Shown: positions 1-11,840 of the stretch, piece after piece
Position numbering within the stretch: the stretch's first letter is position 1
Layout: each line of letters starts with the position of its first letter
DNA from: Chelydra serpentina
Taxonomy: Eukaryota > Chordata > Testudines > Chelydridae
Assembly (NCBI GenBank): GCA_037349315.1
Contig: JBAIAC010000033.1
Coordinates: 23,268,001 to 23,332,000 of the forward strand
Reading direction: 5' to 3'
Length of the DNA stretch: 64,000 bases
The notes under the pieces: model-generated
Database searches by the model: none
What the model saw: only the letters and a program-made list of their open reading frames with translations
What the model was told of the DNA's origin: nothing
Position numbers and translations under genes: made by a program

Positions 1-1970
1 GTACATCTTTAAACAAAACCATTTAAAAAAAATAAGTGAGCAAATTTTCCTACAGAAAATAAATCTGCTCAGTTTTTGTCTCTGATTTGGTGGTCACAAA
101 TTTCATCCTTGTGAAAGCATTATATTGATTATGTGGAAATTCAGTTATAGAAAACTGCCTCTTTCACAGAACTAAAATGAATTAAAAGCTAATCCATGTT
201 TGCTGACACTGAAACACACTTTCCGGAAGTGTTGATTGTTCTTATGGTGCCAAAAGCACAACAGTTTGTAAAAATGTGCCTTCGCTTTCCTTTTGGATTT
301 ACTAGACCGATCTACAAAATTCATGTACAACAACATTTTTGCTTTCTGCTCTAAAAAACCCACAAACTTCAGTCATCTTTGAATCATGCTTTTTTAAAAA
401 ACATCTCTTTTTAAATATTTTTGTTTCCATTTCAGACTGCCAGCATTTCCATGGAAACCCCCAAAAATAAAGACCTTTCCCACCCTTGTGAGAACACACC
501 TGCAAGAACCAGAATCACATTTAGCCTTTGGCCTGTCAAAAGTGACTCTCCTTCATTTTGGTGTCACCTAAGGCCATTTATTTTTACACTACGTATGGAT
601 ATGTTCTCTCAAAATATGCAGAAAGTATATATTAATTTAAAATTGCTATCATTTGAACTCTTGCCATTGAGTAGTAACACATGTGTTTTGCTATCCAACA
701 ACTCTCTCTTTAAAATGTTACTTCATTCTCTTTCTAAGGGAAAACAAACAAACCAAAGGAATTGCTCTAAAGACCATAGAGCTGAGGTTTGCAGTCCTGA
801 GATAACAGAACTAAGGATCGTTAGAAATAAGAAGTGTTTAGATATGTTTTTTAGATACAAAGCCAAATTTTCAGCATCCCAGTTGCAAAATTTTCATGCC
901 CAACCACTTGTGCCATGTGACTGCCCCATACTTAAAGAAAATGTGAATTGGCATGTGCAAAATGACTGCACACCATTTCCCCCCCCCCCCCCCCCCCCCA
1001 CATGCCTACTTTTTTACCAAACACAATCAGTTGCAGATGCAAAGCTGGATTCACAAAATCAGAAGCTGGCTAAAAAATTGCCCCCTGTGGGTTTTGTTTG
1101 CTATGTATCAAAGCTGTTGATTCTTACATATTTCTAAAAGGTACCTGGTCAGTACTACAGCACTAAGGAGCAACTTTACATCAACCAAACTTGCAAATGA
1201 GCACTAAGGGACAGTGGGGAGACTTTTTGCTAAGGAAACCTTCTCCAAGGATCCCTTACACAGTGAGTGAAAAAAGGAAAGTTTTAGATAAGACAATCTC
1301 CAGGTGTATTTCTTAAATTAACTCAATAGTGGCAAAGTAAATACTTTCCATGAGTATTTGGTCAAATAAAACTGAACTCAGCCTTGTCCACGCCCCCATT
1401 TGTTTGTTTTTCACAAATATTCTAACAAGCGAGGTCAGTGGCAAGATTATCTGAGGTAACCTTTACTCACATTGAATAGTGAATCCATGAATAATCGTAC
1501 TGAAGGTAATGAGCTGTTTTGTGAAGTAAGGCACTACTCAACATAAGTAAGGATATCAACAGCTGCCTCTACATTAATAATAAAGATTATTCACAGAAAC
1601 CAAATTTTGATCTCAAACACTTCCAAACTGTATCAATGCAACTACATAGAACCAAAAAGTACAACTGAAATTTTGAACAGCAGATGTAGCGAATGGCTGA
1701 CAAGCAATCTGCGGACTCAGAATTATTTGCACAAATTACATGGTGAATAATTTCAAATAATGAATAGCCTAGAGAAAATCTTATGGTGCTTGTGGGACAA
1801 TCCACAAGCAGAAAAAAATGCTCAATTCAAATGTTATTTATTCACTCAGCTATACTTTGGTAACCAAGAGTTACTCTCTGATGTTTGATCTGGTTGAGTG
1901 CATTTTGAACATAAATTTAGACATAGACTTAGGCCTATTTGCAATACATCCATATACAGCTTACTGTTAT
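1..1970. other. Gene-free AT-rich stretch
   Basis: No exon or gene family is recognisable. The longest open frame (421-1137, plus) has low-complexity content and runs through a 21-base C tract at 979-999, so it looks fortuitous. At about 1440-1550 there is a weak copy of a short hairpin repeat (text near 'aaggcactactcaacataag' resembles the copy near 38800). Nothing else can be supported. Confidence 0.6.
979..999 (+). repeat. Poly-C tract
   Basis: An uninterrupted run of 21 C. It is probably length-polymorphic and prone to sequencing error. Its complement is a G-run. Confidence 0.95.
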
Positions 1971-1974
1971 GTAT

Positions 1975-2437
1975 AAGAGAGAAGGTGGGTGAAGCTTTTA
2001 GTGGACCAACTTCTGCGGGTGGAAGGGACAAGCTTTGGAGCATGGAACAAGAATGTTCAAGTTAAAAACAAGGTGGTACAGACTGTTTAATAGGGGGTTC
2101 ATACACATTGTAGGAGACCACTTAAATTGAAGTGGGCAATTAACATCTCTGCAGTCATAGGGCAATGAGGGGTTTGTAAGTAGCAGGATGTGTTGCGAAT
2201 TGTTGTAATGGGCCATAAAACCAGCATCTCTGTTAAGTCCTTTGTTTTTAGTGTCCAACAGAGTTATGAATTTAAATTCCCAGGCTTGTCTCTTGAAGAT
2301 ATTGTGCAGGTTTCCTTTGAGGATGAGGACTGAGAGGTTAGATATGAAGTTATTGCTGTGTAAGAAGTGTTTGCCCCAGGGTGATATGGTCTTTTTGTCA
2401 CTTATTTTTTTTACAACACACCTTTCAAGATCCATAA
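1975..2437 (-). mobile_element. Penelope-like retroelement fragment, 3' part
   Basis: Read on the minus strand, the open stretch 2435-1998 contains a C-terminal tail with NLSVLILKGNLHN, WEFKFITLLDT and GLNRDAGFMAHYNN. It is followed by non-coding text around 'agaagttggtcc'. The same tail and the same 3' text recur in opposite orientation at about 2440-3325, so this is an interspersed repeat. The assignment to Penelope-like elements rests on the GIY-YIG-like tail seen in the plus-strand copy and on recollection of reptile Penelope families. The family name is inference. Confidence 0.5.
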
Positions 2438-3330
2438 GTCCTACACATGCCTATCACAACAAGTGGTGTATCTCATCCAATGCATCAAATGTCCCAACAA
2501 CAACTATATGGGTGAAACCAATCACTATGCTCTTGAATGAACTCTCACAAAAAAAAGATAAACGCCATGTTTTGTCTATCATCCGTGCGAGAACATTTTT
2601 CACAAAGCGATCACTCCATATCTGACCTCTGCCTTCATCCTCATAGGAAATCTGCACAACACCTTCAAGAGATGAGCATGGGAATTTACGCCTGATCTAC
2701 ATTAGAAAATTAAGTTAATTTAACTTCATCGCCCAGAGGTGTGGGGGAAAAAAAAATCTACACTCCTGAGCAGTGTGGTTAAACTGACCTAACCCCCAGT
2801 GTAGACAGCACTAGGTCTACAGAAGAGTTCTCCTAGCTACTGCCTCTGGCAGGTGGATTACCTATACTGATGGGAGAATCCCTCCTGTCAGCATTGGTAA
2901 TGTCTATACTGAAGTGCTAGAGCAGTGCAGCTATGCCACTATAGCATTTCAAATGTAGACTAGCCCTTAACTTCATAACTGCTGGACACTAAAAACCATG
3001 GACTCGAGACGCTGATTTTATGGCCCATTTCAACAATCTGTAACATACCCTGCTACCTCCACTGTCTAACCCTCCCGTTACTACCTCTCCATTTTCCTAT
3101 GCGTGCAGGGGTGTTACTTGCCCACTTCATTTTAAGTGGCCTACAACCTGTGAACCCGTTGTTTAACAATCTGTCCCCCCTTGTATTTCGCTTGGACCCC
3201 TCCGTTACCTCTCCAGACCTAAGGAAGAATTCTGTGAAGCTTGAAAGCTTGTCCCTTCTACCAACAGAAGTTGGTCCAATAAAAGATATTACCTCACCTG
3301 CCTTGTCTCTCTTATATCTCTCAACATAGC
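2438..3330 (+). mobile_element. Penelope-like fragment, GIY-YIG-like end, interrupted by a MITE
   Basis: Conceptual translation of about 2450-2530 gives VVYLIQCIKCPNNNYMGET, which resembles the core of a GIY-YIG nuclease domain as found at the C-terminus of Penelope-like ORFs. After a stop-riddled stretch, the tail (HNTFKR, then the LLDTK-like block) matches the inverted copy at 1975-2437. A 278-bp MITE interrupts the tail at 2689-2966. The 3' end around 3240-3325 carries 'agaagttggtccaataaaag'. The coding part is decayed, with several stops and frameshifts, so this is a dead copy. Confidence 0.5.
2689..2966. mobile_element. PIF/Harbinger-type MITE in a Penelope-like fragment
   Basis: This 278-bp non-coding element is flanked by TTA at 2686-2688 and 2967-2969, the TWA target duplication typical of PIF/Harbinger elements. 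Its termini are related inverted repeats: the left end reads CGCCTGATCTACATT and the right end, reverse-complemented, GGGCTAGTCTACATT. Removing it rejoins the Penelope-like coding tail. It has no transposase and depended on one encoded elsewhere. Confidence 0.7.
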
Positions 3331-3339
3331 TACAACGCT

Positions 3340-6030
3340 ACCGCAAACAACCAGTCACTCCCAAGTGTGCTGTTGTACCATTTCGGACTGATTGCATCAG
3401 GGCTGGACTTGTCTGATACTCATATGAGAGATCTTCGTGAAAAATACAGGTTGATGCACAAAATGGTGTTTGATAGTTTTGGATAAGACAAATCTCAAGG
3501 TCCTGAATACTTGCAGTTCTTATGTCATTTTCTGCAAGAACAGGAATGTAATCCAACATCCTGGCCAAACTCCAGATCACACAATTATACATTCTATTTG
3601 CTGAAATTCCCCATACAGTTTCCGTATGCTTCACTTCCTGTCCTAAGTAGCTACTTATTTAGTGTTGCTACATGGTGTTTAATTTCTGCTGCTCACTGTT
3701 GAGGTTGGTGGCATTTCAGTGGTAGGTCAAGGAATTCCTGTTTATGTATTCATACATAAAATGACCATTTCAAAGATGTTCTGATGTATGTTTATTGCAG
3801 CACTTCTAAAGATTGATTAGTAAATATGGTAAAACTTGAACATCAGTGTAGATGGAAGGTGGGTTTTAGAACGGCAGCATTTTATTTTAGAGTTTAGAGT
3901 ATACTGAGTCTGAGTATGGTATTCAGTTGGAGCAGATGAAGTAAAATCCAGATGCAGAAAATTAATTCACATGGGCTAAATCTTTAGGGGTATGGAGAAG
4001 GAAATAAGTTTTATGGGACGTTGTAAAGTTAGTATAGATTTAAACTCCATTACAGTAAAATTGCAATACTCTACGTTAGCTGTATAGTCTTCCTTCGACT
4101 GTATTAAAATCTGTTCTTTCATTTGTGCGTGCTTGCTGTAGCTGAGATTAAGCAGCAGCACAATACAGCCCCAGCTCAATAGTGAGAGACGTCATGTGAT
4201 TCACTCTGTTTTCAGTGTTATGTCACTTGCATTTTGAATAGGAGGTTTGTGTTCCTTTTAACGGTTTAAACAGGAGAAACAGCAAGAACTGTATCTGGCC
4301 ACATTTTTTGTTAATACAACTGGCATATGCTATGTTTTCGGTACTGATGTATTGTACAAGGATATGTGAGAGGTTGGATTGCTACAATGGTTGCCATTAA
4401 AAAGAAACCCTAGCTTTTGCCATCAGTCACCACAAGAGTGGTATCTGAGAACAGGTAATAATAGAATAGAGCGGTAACATAGAACAGGAAATAAGCATAC
4501 AGAAAAACGCTGGGGTAAATGTTAATGTTTTAATAGCCACCGTTCAAAACAAATCAAAGTCACTTTGGTGACTTCTAATACAATAACCTCAAAGTCAAGA
4601 CTGTTATAAAAGTGAAAAAATGCCAGCAGAAATTTTCTAGCCATTCATATACTGCTCTGCCTTTTAGACTCAAACTGGGTTTGGTTTTGTTTAACTCTAC
4701 ATTTCTTTGGTTTGGCTGGTTTGTATCACAGTGTGAACTAGAATGACGAACTGCAGCCCTAAAACAAAAGGCCTCTTCTACTGACCTTTACATTAGGCCT
4801 TGAATGGCATTTATAAGTTTAGCTTTCAGTCCTATTTGAGCTGTACCTGGAAAGGTGGCTGTTCCTGTGTGAGCCTGGATAGTCTCATCTCACAAGAGGA
4901 CTTCAAAGCCAAAACTTTAGTCACTTTACCTTCCATTTCTAATGCTGGCTTGAGGGAGAGAATTTTTGATAGAGAGCTGCAGATCCTAGAGCTTGATGTA
5001 TGAGAACAGATCAGTGCTCCATCTACTCCCATTTCCTGCCTCTGATACTGACCAATGCCACATGCTGTAGAGGAGGCGTAACTTGCCAACCCCTCCAATT
5101 CTTCCAGCTTGAAATACTGTACCCTTGGGGATGGGCCATTTCTTCTTGACCCCAGCTGGTCAGTAGTTTATACCCTGATGCACAGGGTGCGATCGCCCTT
5201 TATTTTATTATTGCTAGTGATAATGTTCAGATGCCTCCATTCTTAGTCACATAAAGGTCAAATCCTTTGAATATTACTACAAGTATTTGTTGCAATAATA
5301 TTCTGCAGCAAGTTATGTTGCAAGGAAAGCTACATGAGCTAGTAAGTTTTCAGTGGAGCTTCCTGAGGAGAGAGTCCCTGACTTCCGATTCCCTCCTCAC
5401 ATTTGGCCAGAGGAGGGAATCCTCTTCACCTGCAGCATACCACAGGTTCACTGTGGGCCCACAGCGTTCATGGCCTTCGCTATATAAACTGCACTATGCA
5501 ACAGCTGCACACAGGGCTCAATTGTGCCTGATAGGCAGCTCTGCACATCCCCTTATTGTGTCTATCATCCTCTGAGAAGGACTATACTAGGGAGGCTCAA
5601 TACTCAGAACGCCTATGAAAATGCGGTATGCTACTTCCTGCATATCCATTCGGGAGACCTGTATCCTTTGGGATGGCTAGTGCCTTCAGGGGCACTATTA
5701 GGGAGCACTCCACACATCAAATGTGATTCCAGCTAGACAACTGTATGGATTACCTATAGGTGCTGCCATTTGGCCCCTCTGCATGTACTGTTGCTGTCGC
5801 ACATATTTTTCATCTAGATGGCGTAGTTATTGTGGCAATGACTCTGGCAGCACCTGTTTGCTCTAACTATTTCCATTCTCCTAGTCCATTACTGTAGGGG
5901 TCCTAGTTTTTACTGTCACGAGAGACTTTTTTTGCTTCATGATCTCTGAAGTATTGATTTATAAAACTATATTCCCCCTTCCTTCTTCATGGCTGTTTCT
6001 CATCTGCTTTTAGTAGTTTTAAATATAACA
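3340..6030. other. Gene-free stretch
   Basis: No recognisable coding exon, RNA gene or intact repeat was found. Open frames here are short and lack family motifs. The segment 5260-5740 is somewhat more GC-rich and has an open frame of about 100 codons (5267-5575) that I do not recognise. Nothing further can be supported. Confidence 0.5.
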
Positions 6031-6110
6031 ATTCATAGAATCTCAGAGTTGGAAGGGACCTCAGGAGGTCATCTAGTCCAGCCCCCTGCTCAAAGCAGGA
6101 CCAACCCCAA

Positions 6111-8926
6111 CTAAATCATCCCAGCCAGGGCTTTGTCAAGCCTGACCTTAAAAACCTCTAAGGAAGGAGATTCCATCACCTCCCTAGGTAACGCATTCCA
6201 GTGCTTCACCACCCTACTAGTGAAAAAGTTTTTCCTAATATCCAACCTAAACCTCCCCCTCTGCAACTTGAGACCATTACTCCTTGTTCTGTCATCTTCT
6301 ACCACTGAGAACAGTCTAGATCCATCCTCTTTGGAACCCCCTTTTAGGTAGTTGAAAGCAGCTATCAAATCCCCCCCTCACTCTTTTCTTCTGCAGGCTA
6401 AACAATCCCAGTTCCCTCAGCCTCTCCTCATAAGTCATGTGCTCCAGCCCCCTAATCATTTTTGTTGGCCTCCGTTGGACTCTCCAATTTATCCACATCC
6501 TTCTTGTAGTGTGGGGCCCAAAACTGGACACAGTACTCCAAATGAGGCCTCACCAGTGCCGAATAGAGGGGAATAATCACGTCCCTCGATCTGCTGGAAA
6601 TGCCCCTACTTATACAGCCCAAAATGCCATTAGCCTTCTTGGCAACAAGGGCACACTGTTGACTCATTCAGCTTTTCGTCCACTGTAACCCCTAGGTCCT
6701 TTTCTGCAGAACTGCTGCCCAGCCATTCGGTCCCTAGTCTGTAGCAGTGCATGGGATTCTTCCGTCCTAAGTGTGCAGGACTCTGCATTTGTCCTTGTTG
6801 AACCTCATCAGATTTCTTTTGGCCCAATCCTCTAATTTGTCTAGGTCCCTGTGTATCCTGTCCCTACCCTCCAGCGTATCAACCACTCCTCCCAGTTTAG
6901 TGTCATCTGCAAACTTGCTAAGGGTGCAGTCCACACCATCCTCCAGATCGTTGATGAAGATATTGAACAAAACCGGCCCCAGCACCGACCCTTGGGGCAC
7001 TCCACTTGATACCGGCTGCCAACTAGACATGGAGCCATTGATCACTACCCATTGAGCATGACCATCCAGCCAGTTTTCTATCCACCTTACCGTCCATTCA
7101 TCCAGCCCATACTTCTTTAACTTGCTGGCAAGAACACTGTGGGAGACTGTATCAAAAGCTTTGCTAAAGTCAAGAAATAGCACATCCACTGCTTTCCCCT
7201 CATCCACAGAGCCAGTTATCTCATCATAGAAGGCAATTAGGTTAGTCAGGCATGACTTGCCCTTGGTGAATCCATGCTGACTGTTCCTGATCACTTTCCC
7301 CTCCTTTAAGTGGTTGAGAATTGATTCCTTGAGGACCTGTTCCATGATTTTTCCAGGGATCTTCCTTCTTCCCTTTTTTAAAAGATGGGCACTACATTAG
7401 CTTTTTTCCAGTCATCCGGGACCTCCCCCGATTGCCATGATTTGTCAAAGATAATGGCCAATGGCTCTGCAATCACATCGGCCAACTCCTTTAGCACCCT
7501 CGGATGCAGTGCATCCGGCCCCATGGACTTGTGTTCGTCCAGCTTTTCTAAATAGTCCCGAACTACTACTTTCTCCACAGAGGGCTGGTCACCTCCTCCC
7601 CATACCGTGCTGCGGAGTGCAGCTGCCTGGGAGCTGACCTTGTCTGTGAAGACAGAGGCAAAAAAAGCATTGAGTACACTAGCTTTCTCCACATCCTCTG
7701 TCACTAGGTTCCCCCCCTCATTCAGAAAGGGGCCCACACTTTCCTTGACTTTCTTCTTGTTGCTCACATACCTGAAGAAACCCTTCTTGTTACTCCTAAC
7801 ATCTCCGGCTAGCTGCAACTCCAAGTGTGATTTGGCCTTCCTAATTTCACTCCTGCATGCCTGAACAATATTTTTATACTCCTCCCTGGTCATTTGTCCA
7901 ATCTTCCACTTCTTGTAAGCTGCTTTTTTGTGTTTAAGATGAGCGAGGATTTCACTGTTAAGCCAAGCTGGTTGCCTGCCATATTTACTTTTCTTTCTAC
8001 ACATCGGGATGGTTTGTTCCTGCAACCTCAATAAGGATTCTTTAAAAATACAGCCAGCTTTCCTCGACTCCTTTCCCCCTCATGTTATTCTCCCAGGCGA
8101 CCTTGCCCATCAGTTCCCTGAGGGAGTCAAAGTCTGCTTTTCTGAAGTCCAGGCTCTGTATTCTACTGCTCTCCTTTCTTCCTTGTGTCAGGATCCTGAA
8201 CTCGACCATGTCATGGTCACTGCCTCCCAGGTTCCCATCCACTATTGCTTCCTCTACTATTTCCTCCCTGTTTGTGAGCAGCAGGTCAAGAAGAGCTTTT
8301 CCCCTAGTTGGTTCCTCCAGCAATTGCACCAGGAAGGTGTCCCCTACACTTTCCAAAAACTTCCTGGATTGTCTGTGGACCGCTGTATTGCTCTCCCAGC
8401 AGATATCGGGGTGATTAAAGTCACCCATAAGAACCAGGGCCTTTGATCTAGTAACTTCTGTTAGTTGCTGGAAGAGAGCCTCGTCCACCTCATCCCCCTG
8501 GTCTGGTGGTCTGTAGCAGACTCCCACCACGACATTACCCTTGTTGCTCACACTTCTAAATTTAATCCAGAGACTCTCAGGTTTTTCTGCAGTTTCATAC
8601 TGGAGCTCTGAGCAGTCATACTGCTCTCTTACATACAACGCAACTCCCCCACCTTTTCTGCCCTGCCTATCCTTCCTGAACAGTTTATATCCATCCATGA
8701 CAGTACTCCAATCATGTGAGTTATCCCACCAAGTCTCTGTTGTTCCAATTACATCATAATTCCTTGACTGTGCCAGGACTTCCAGTTCTCCCTGCTTGTT
8801 CCCCAGGCTTCTTGCATTTGTGTATAGGCATTTAAGATAACTCACCGATCGTCCTGCTGTCCCAGTATGGGGCAGGAGCCCTTCCCTCTTGCACTCACCT
8901 ACTTGTGCTTCCTCCCGGTATCCCAC
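6111..8926 (-). pseudogene. CR1 ORF2 endonuclease-reverse transcriptase, frameshifted
   Basis: The endonuclease is encoded at 8926-8042 ([34 protein letters not shown]). After a one-base shift in a T-run near 8040, the linker and thumb-proximal region lie at 8031-7378. The reverse transcriptase follows at 7345-6767, with [12 protein letters not shown] (first catalytic Asp), [11 protein letters not shown] and FADD (catalytic Asp pair). The C-terminal part continues in shifted frames at 6827-6630, 6667-6452, 6531-6316 and 6368-6111. Between 7378 and 7345 the sequence jumps from VVPIFKK directly to PGKIMEQ, so the usual CR1 block between these (with a NYRPVSLTS-like motif) is missing. With at least five frameshifts plus this deletion, no functional ORF2 protein can be made. 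Confidence 0.88.
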
Positions 8927-8970
8927 TTCCCCACTTACCTCAGGGCTTTGGTCTCCTTCCCCCGGTGAAC

Positions 8971-9987
8971 CTAGTTTAAAGCCCTCCTCACTAGGTTAGC
9001 CAGCCTGCTTCCAAAGATGCTCTTCCCTCTCTTCGTCAGGTGGAGCCCATCTCTGCCTAGCACTCCTTCTTCTTGGAACACCATCCCATGGTCAAAGAAT
9101 CCAAACCCTTCTCTCCGACACCATCTGCATAGCCATTCGTTGACTTCCACGATTTGACGGTCTCTACCCCGGCCTTTTCCTGCCACCGGGAGAATGGACG
9201 AGAACACCACTTGCGCCTCAAACTCCTTTATCCTTCTTCCCAGAGCCACGTAGTCTGCAGTAATACGCTCAAGGTCATTCTTGGCAGTATCATTGGTGCC
9301 CACGTGGAGAAGCAGGAAGGGGTAGCGATCTGAGGGCTTGATGAGTCTCGGCAGTCTCTCCGTCACATCATGAATCCTAGCCCCTGGCAAGCAGCACACC
9401 TCTCGGTTTTCCCGGTCAGGGCGGCAGATAGATGACTCAGTCCCCCTGAGGAGAGAGTCCCCGACCACCACCACCCTCCTCCTCCTCTTGGGAGTGGTGG
9501 TCGTGGAACCCCCATCCCTAGGACTGTGCATCTCATGCCTTCCAGTCAGTGGAGTCTCCTTCTGCTCTGTTCCCTCAGATGTATCATTCACTCCACTCTC
9601 TGCACTAGTACCTCTGGAGAGAACATGAAAACGGTTGCTCATCTGAATATGCGTTTCTGGTACATGGATGTGTCTCATACTCTTTCCTCTTCTGGAGGTC
9701 ACATGCCGCCAATTATCCTCACTGGCCTTCTGTCCCCGCTGCGTAGCCTGCTCTGAATCCTCAGAACACTGTGCCCGCTGAAGCCTGTCCTGACATCTAT
9801 CCAGGAACTCCTCATTTTCTTTTATGGAACGCAGGGTTGATACTCGTTTCTCCAGACCTTGAATCTTCTCCTCCAATATGGAGATCAGCTTGCACTTTGT
9901 ACAGACAAAGTCGCTTCTATCCTGTGGAAGAAAGCGAAACATGGCACATCCTGTGCAGGTCACGACAGCGGATCGCTCAGCATCCAT
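8971..9987 (-). CDS. CR1 ORF1 protein, zinc-finger/coiled-coil/SGNH esterase
   Basis: An intact 338-codon frame. Residues about 10-35 have a CxxC...CxxC pattern (CTGC, CTKC) that could bind zinc. Residues about 38-75 are heptad-like and probably form a coiled coil ([16 protein letters not shown]). From about residue 170 the protein has an SGNH/GDSL hydrolase domain: [13 protein letters not shown] holds the catalytic Ser, HVGTNDT the oxyanion-hole Asn, and DGLHLTKRG the Asp and His. Known CR1 ORF1 proteins have this layout and are thought to bind RNA and help assemble the retrotransposition particle, with the esterase role unclear. No stop or frameshift is seen, in contrast to ORF2 downstream. 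The start is the first Met before the Cys motif. Confidence 0.85.
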   Translation of the reverse strand: MDAERSAVVTCTGCAMFRFLPQDRSDFVCTKCKLISILEEKIQGLEKRVSTLRSIKENEEFLDRCQDRLQRAQCSEDSEQATQRGQKASEDNWRHVTSRRGKSMRHIHVPETHIQMSNRFHVLSRGTSAESGVNDTSEGTEQKETPLTGRHEMHSPRDGGSTTTTPKRRRRVVVVGDSLLRGTESSICRPDRENREVCCLPGARIHDVTERLPRLIKPSDRYPFLLLHVGTNDTAKNDLERITADYVALGRRIKEFEAQVVFSSILPVAGKGRGRDRQIVEVNEWLCRWCRREGFGFFDHGMVFQEEGVLGRDGLHLTKRGKSIFGSRLANLVRRALN

Positions 9988-10638
9988 AGTCCCTTCCTTC
10001 TAAGAGTTTCCTCACTTGTGGCAGAAGCTACTCAGGGAAACCTGCAAGGGGGATGCCGCAGTCGGCTCTCTCCAGGAGAACTCCCAGGTTAACTCCACCT
10101 GTTTGCTTCTCTGCTATTCGCTGCTCAGCTGCAAAATTATACCTTTTGATCATACTTTTGACAAAGTCACTCACCCAATTCCTCTTTTAAGTTACCTTCC
10201 TTCCCCCCGCCAACAAACTAAAGGAAACAAGTGTTCATGGTCCATTTGCTGGAGGGTACATGCAAACTAAGCATAGGCGTGCGCACACAGTCACCTAGGG
10301 AAGGCAAAGTATTTGTTAGTTATCTGTAAAACACTACCCATCTCTTCCCCAGGAGACAGTGTGCACTGGGACTCTTTAAGCAGGGTTGGTTTCCATTGTA
10401 TCTTATTGTTATGGCTGTAGCTTTGATATTTTGTCAGGCATCTACAACCAGGGGCAGCCATCTTCTTATATATTTTATATTAAAAGACTAATCGGTAAGC
10501 AAGCGCTGCTAGATTCTATAGAACTATCCAGAAAAGGCTGGTACTATGGAATAAGTAAGCACATTTGAGGCTTTGTCTTGTTCTCTCAAATCTCCCCATG
10601 TCTACTTCTGATCCCAGCCCTCTTGGAGGCCGGGGGGC

Positions 10639-10656
10639 GGGGGGGGGGGGGGGGGG
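10639..10656 (+). repeat. Poly-G tract
   Basis: A run of 18 G, flanked by further G clusters (10632-10637 and 10661-10665). Together they give G-quadruplex potential and likely length instability. Confidence 0.9.
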
Positions 10657-11504
10657 AAACGGGGGAGGAGTTTCCAAATGAGCCTGAAATATTGAACTAC
10701 TCCCAAGGGACAAAACCTAAACAAACAGTATCCTGCTGCTGGTCACACCCAATCCTTCCCTAACCTAAACAACCACTGACCCACTTATTGCCCTCGGTCA
10801 ACAACTTTGTGAAGGTTTTATTGTGAGAGGGGGAAAGCCTTTTACTGCTTTCACTGGTTTTATTGCAACCTCTGTACATTGCATGCCTTAAACAGCCAGC
10901 TGTGTGTGCTTGCCATTTAGAAAAGGTAGGCATGCACAGAAACAGATGCTAAATTAGTCAGTTACTGCAATAGTCTTAGGACATCCTGTGCTGGGGGGGA
11001 GGGTGGGAGGAGAAATCATGACAGAGAACAACCTTTGATTGACATACTTCCCCTTCTTGGTACATCCTGTCCATTCACATATTACAGTCATGACTAAGCC
11101 CCACCTCTATTTCGAACTAACTGGTTGAGCTTTTCGTAGGCAACTAGTCACTAATGAGTTCTTTGGCTCCTGCAAGGTATCCACATCACAATGAAAACAA
11201 ACCATGCACCTCTCATTCCAACTGCTAACTCACCACAAAAGTAAACAGGGACTGACAGCCTCAATATGAGATGCAACAAGAATTCAGGACTAGCTGGAAA
11301 AAAAATTATGATCACTTAACACAAAACAAAGCTCTTGAGATCAGAGGTCAAATCCTTGAATGCGTGTCAGTCTTTCAAGAAGTGCACCAGCCCCTCCCAC
11401 ATCACACAGCTGTATTGAGCCTATGGCATTGAACGTCAGTTCAGAGCTATTTTCAAGGTGACGAACTTTTTCTACCCTATTGTCAAGCAGAGGTTCTTAG
11501 CATT

Positions 11505-11840
11505 GCATAAAAGCCCTTTTCATCTGTGGCTCTTAAAGCACTTTATAAAAGGTGGATTAGTCTCAGTAAGTCTCTAGCAGAGCCAGGTCTGAAGCCTCCA
11601 AGTCCTATGCCCAATCCACTAAACCATGCATTGCCGACACAGCAAAATATGCATCATGTGTGAACAGTTTAATAGTAAATGCAAATACATATTTTAAATT
11701 TCATATAAATCCAATGGACCAAAAGAGGAAAGCACTGCCATACTAGATAATTAGCAGTTACTTTTTAAAATGTGTGTATAATGTCCAACCACCTTTGTAA
11801 AGTGCTTTGAGATCCATAGCCAAAAAGCACTATTATTTAG
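11505..11840 (+). repeat. Ancient SINE/LINE-tail remnants
   Basis: 11510-11640 ends with text equivalent to the tail of old MIR/AmnSINE/L3-type repeats (agagccaggtctgaag... cccaatccactaaacca). 11795-11840 contains 'gtaaagtgctttgagatcc', a core shared with the repeat near 49730-49885. Both copies are diverged. The exact family was recalled, not searched. Confidence 0.45.

Larger units (their letters stand above)
6031..10140 (-). mobile_element. Near-full-length CR1 LINE retrotransposon
   Basis: A chicken-repeat-1 type non-LTR retrotransposon on the minus strand. It has a 5' leader (about 10140-9988), ORF1 with a zinc-binding/coiled-coil/esterase layout, and ORF2 with an apurinic-like endonuclease and reverse transcriptase. 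The short 3' UTR ends near 6031 in the typical CR1 terminus (minus strand ...TTCTATGAAT). CR1 copies are usually severely 5'-truncated, so one with both ORFs and a leader is unusual. ORF1 is open, while ORF2 carries several frameshifts and a deletion. The 5' boundary is approximate. Confidence 0.9.

Noticed and set aside
421..1137. A 238-codon open frame on the plus strand
   Set aside because: Low-complexity composition, translates a poly-C tract as polyproline, has no family motif and no splice or promoter context.
6352..8446. Plus-strand open frames within the CR1 region
   Set aside because: They are antisense shadows of the minus-strand CR1 ORF2, whose motifs are unmistakable.
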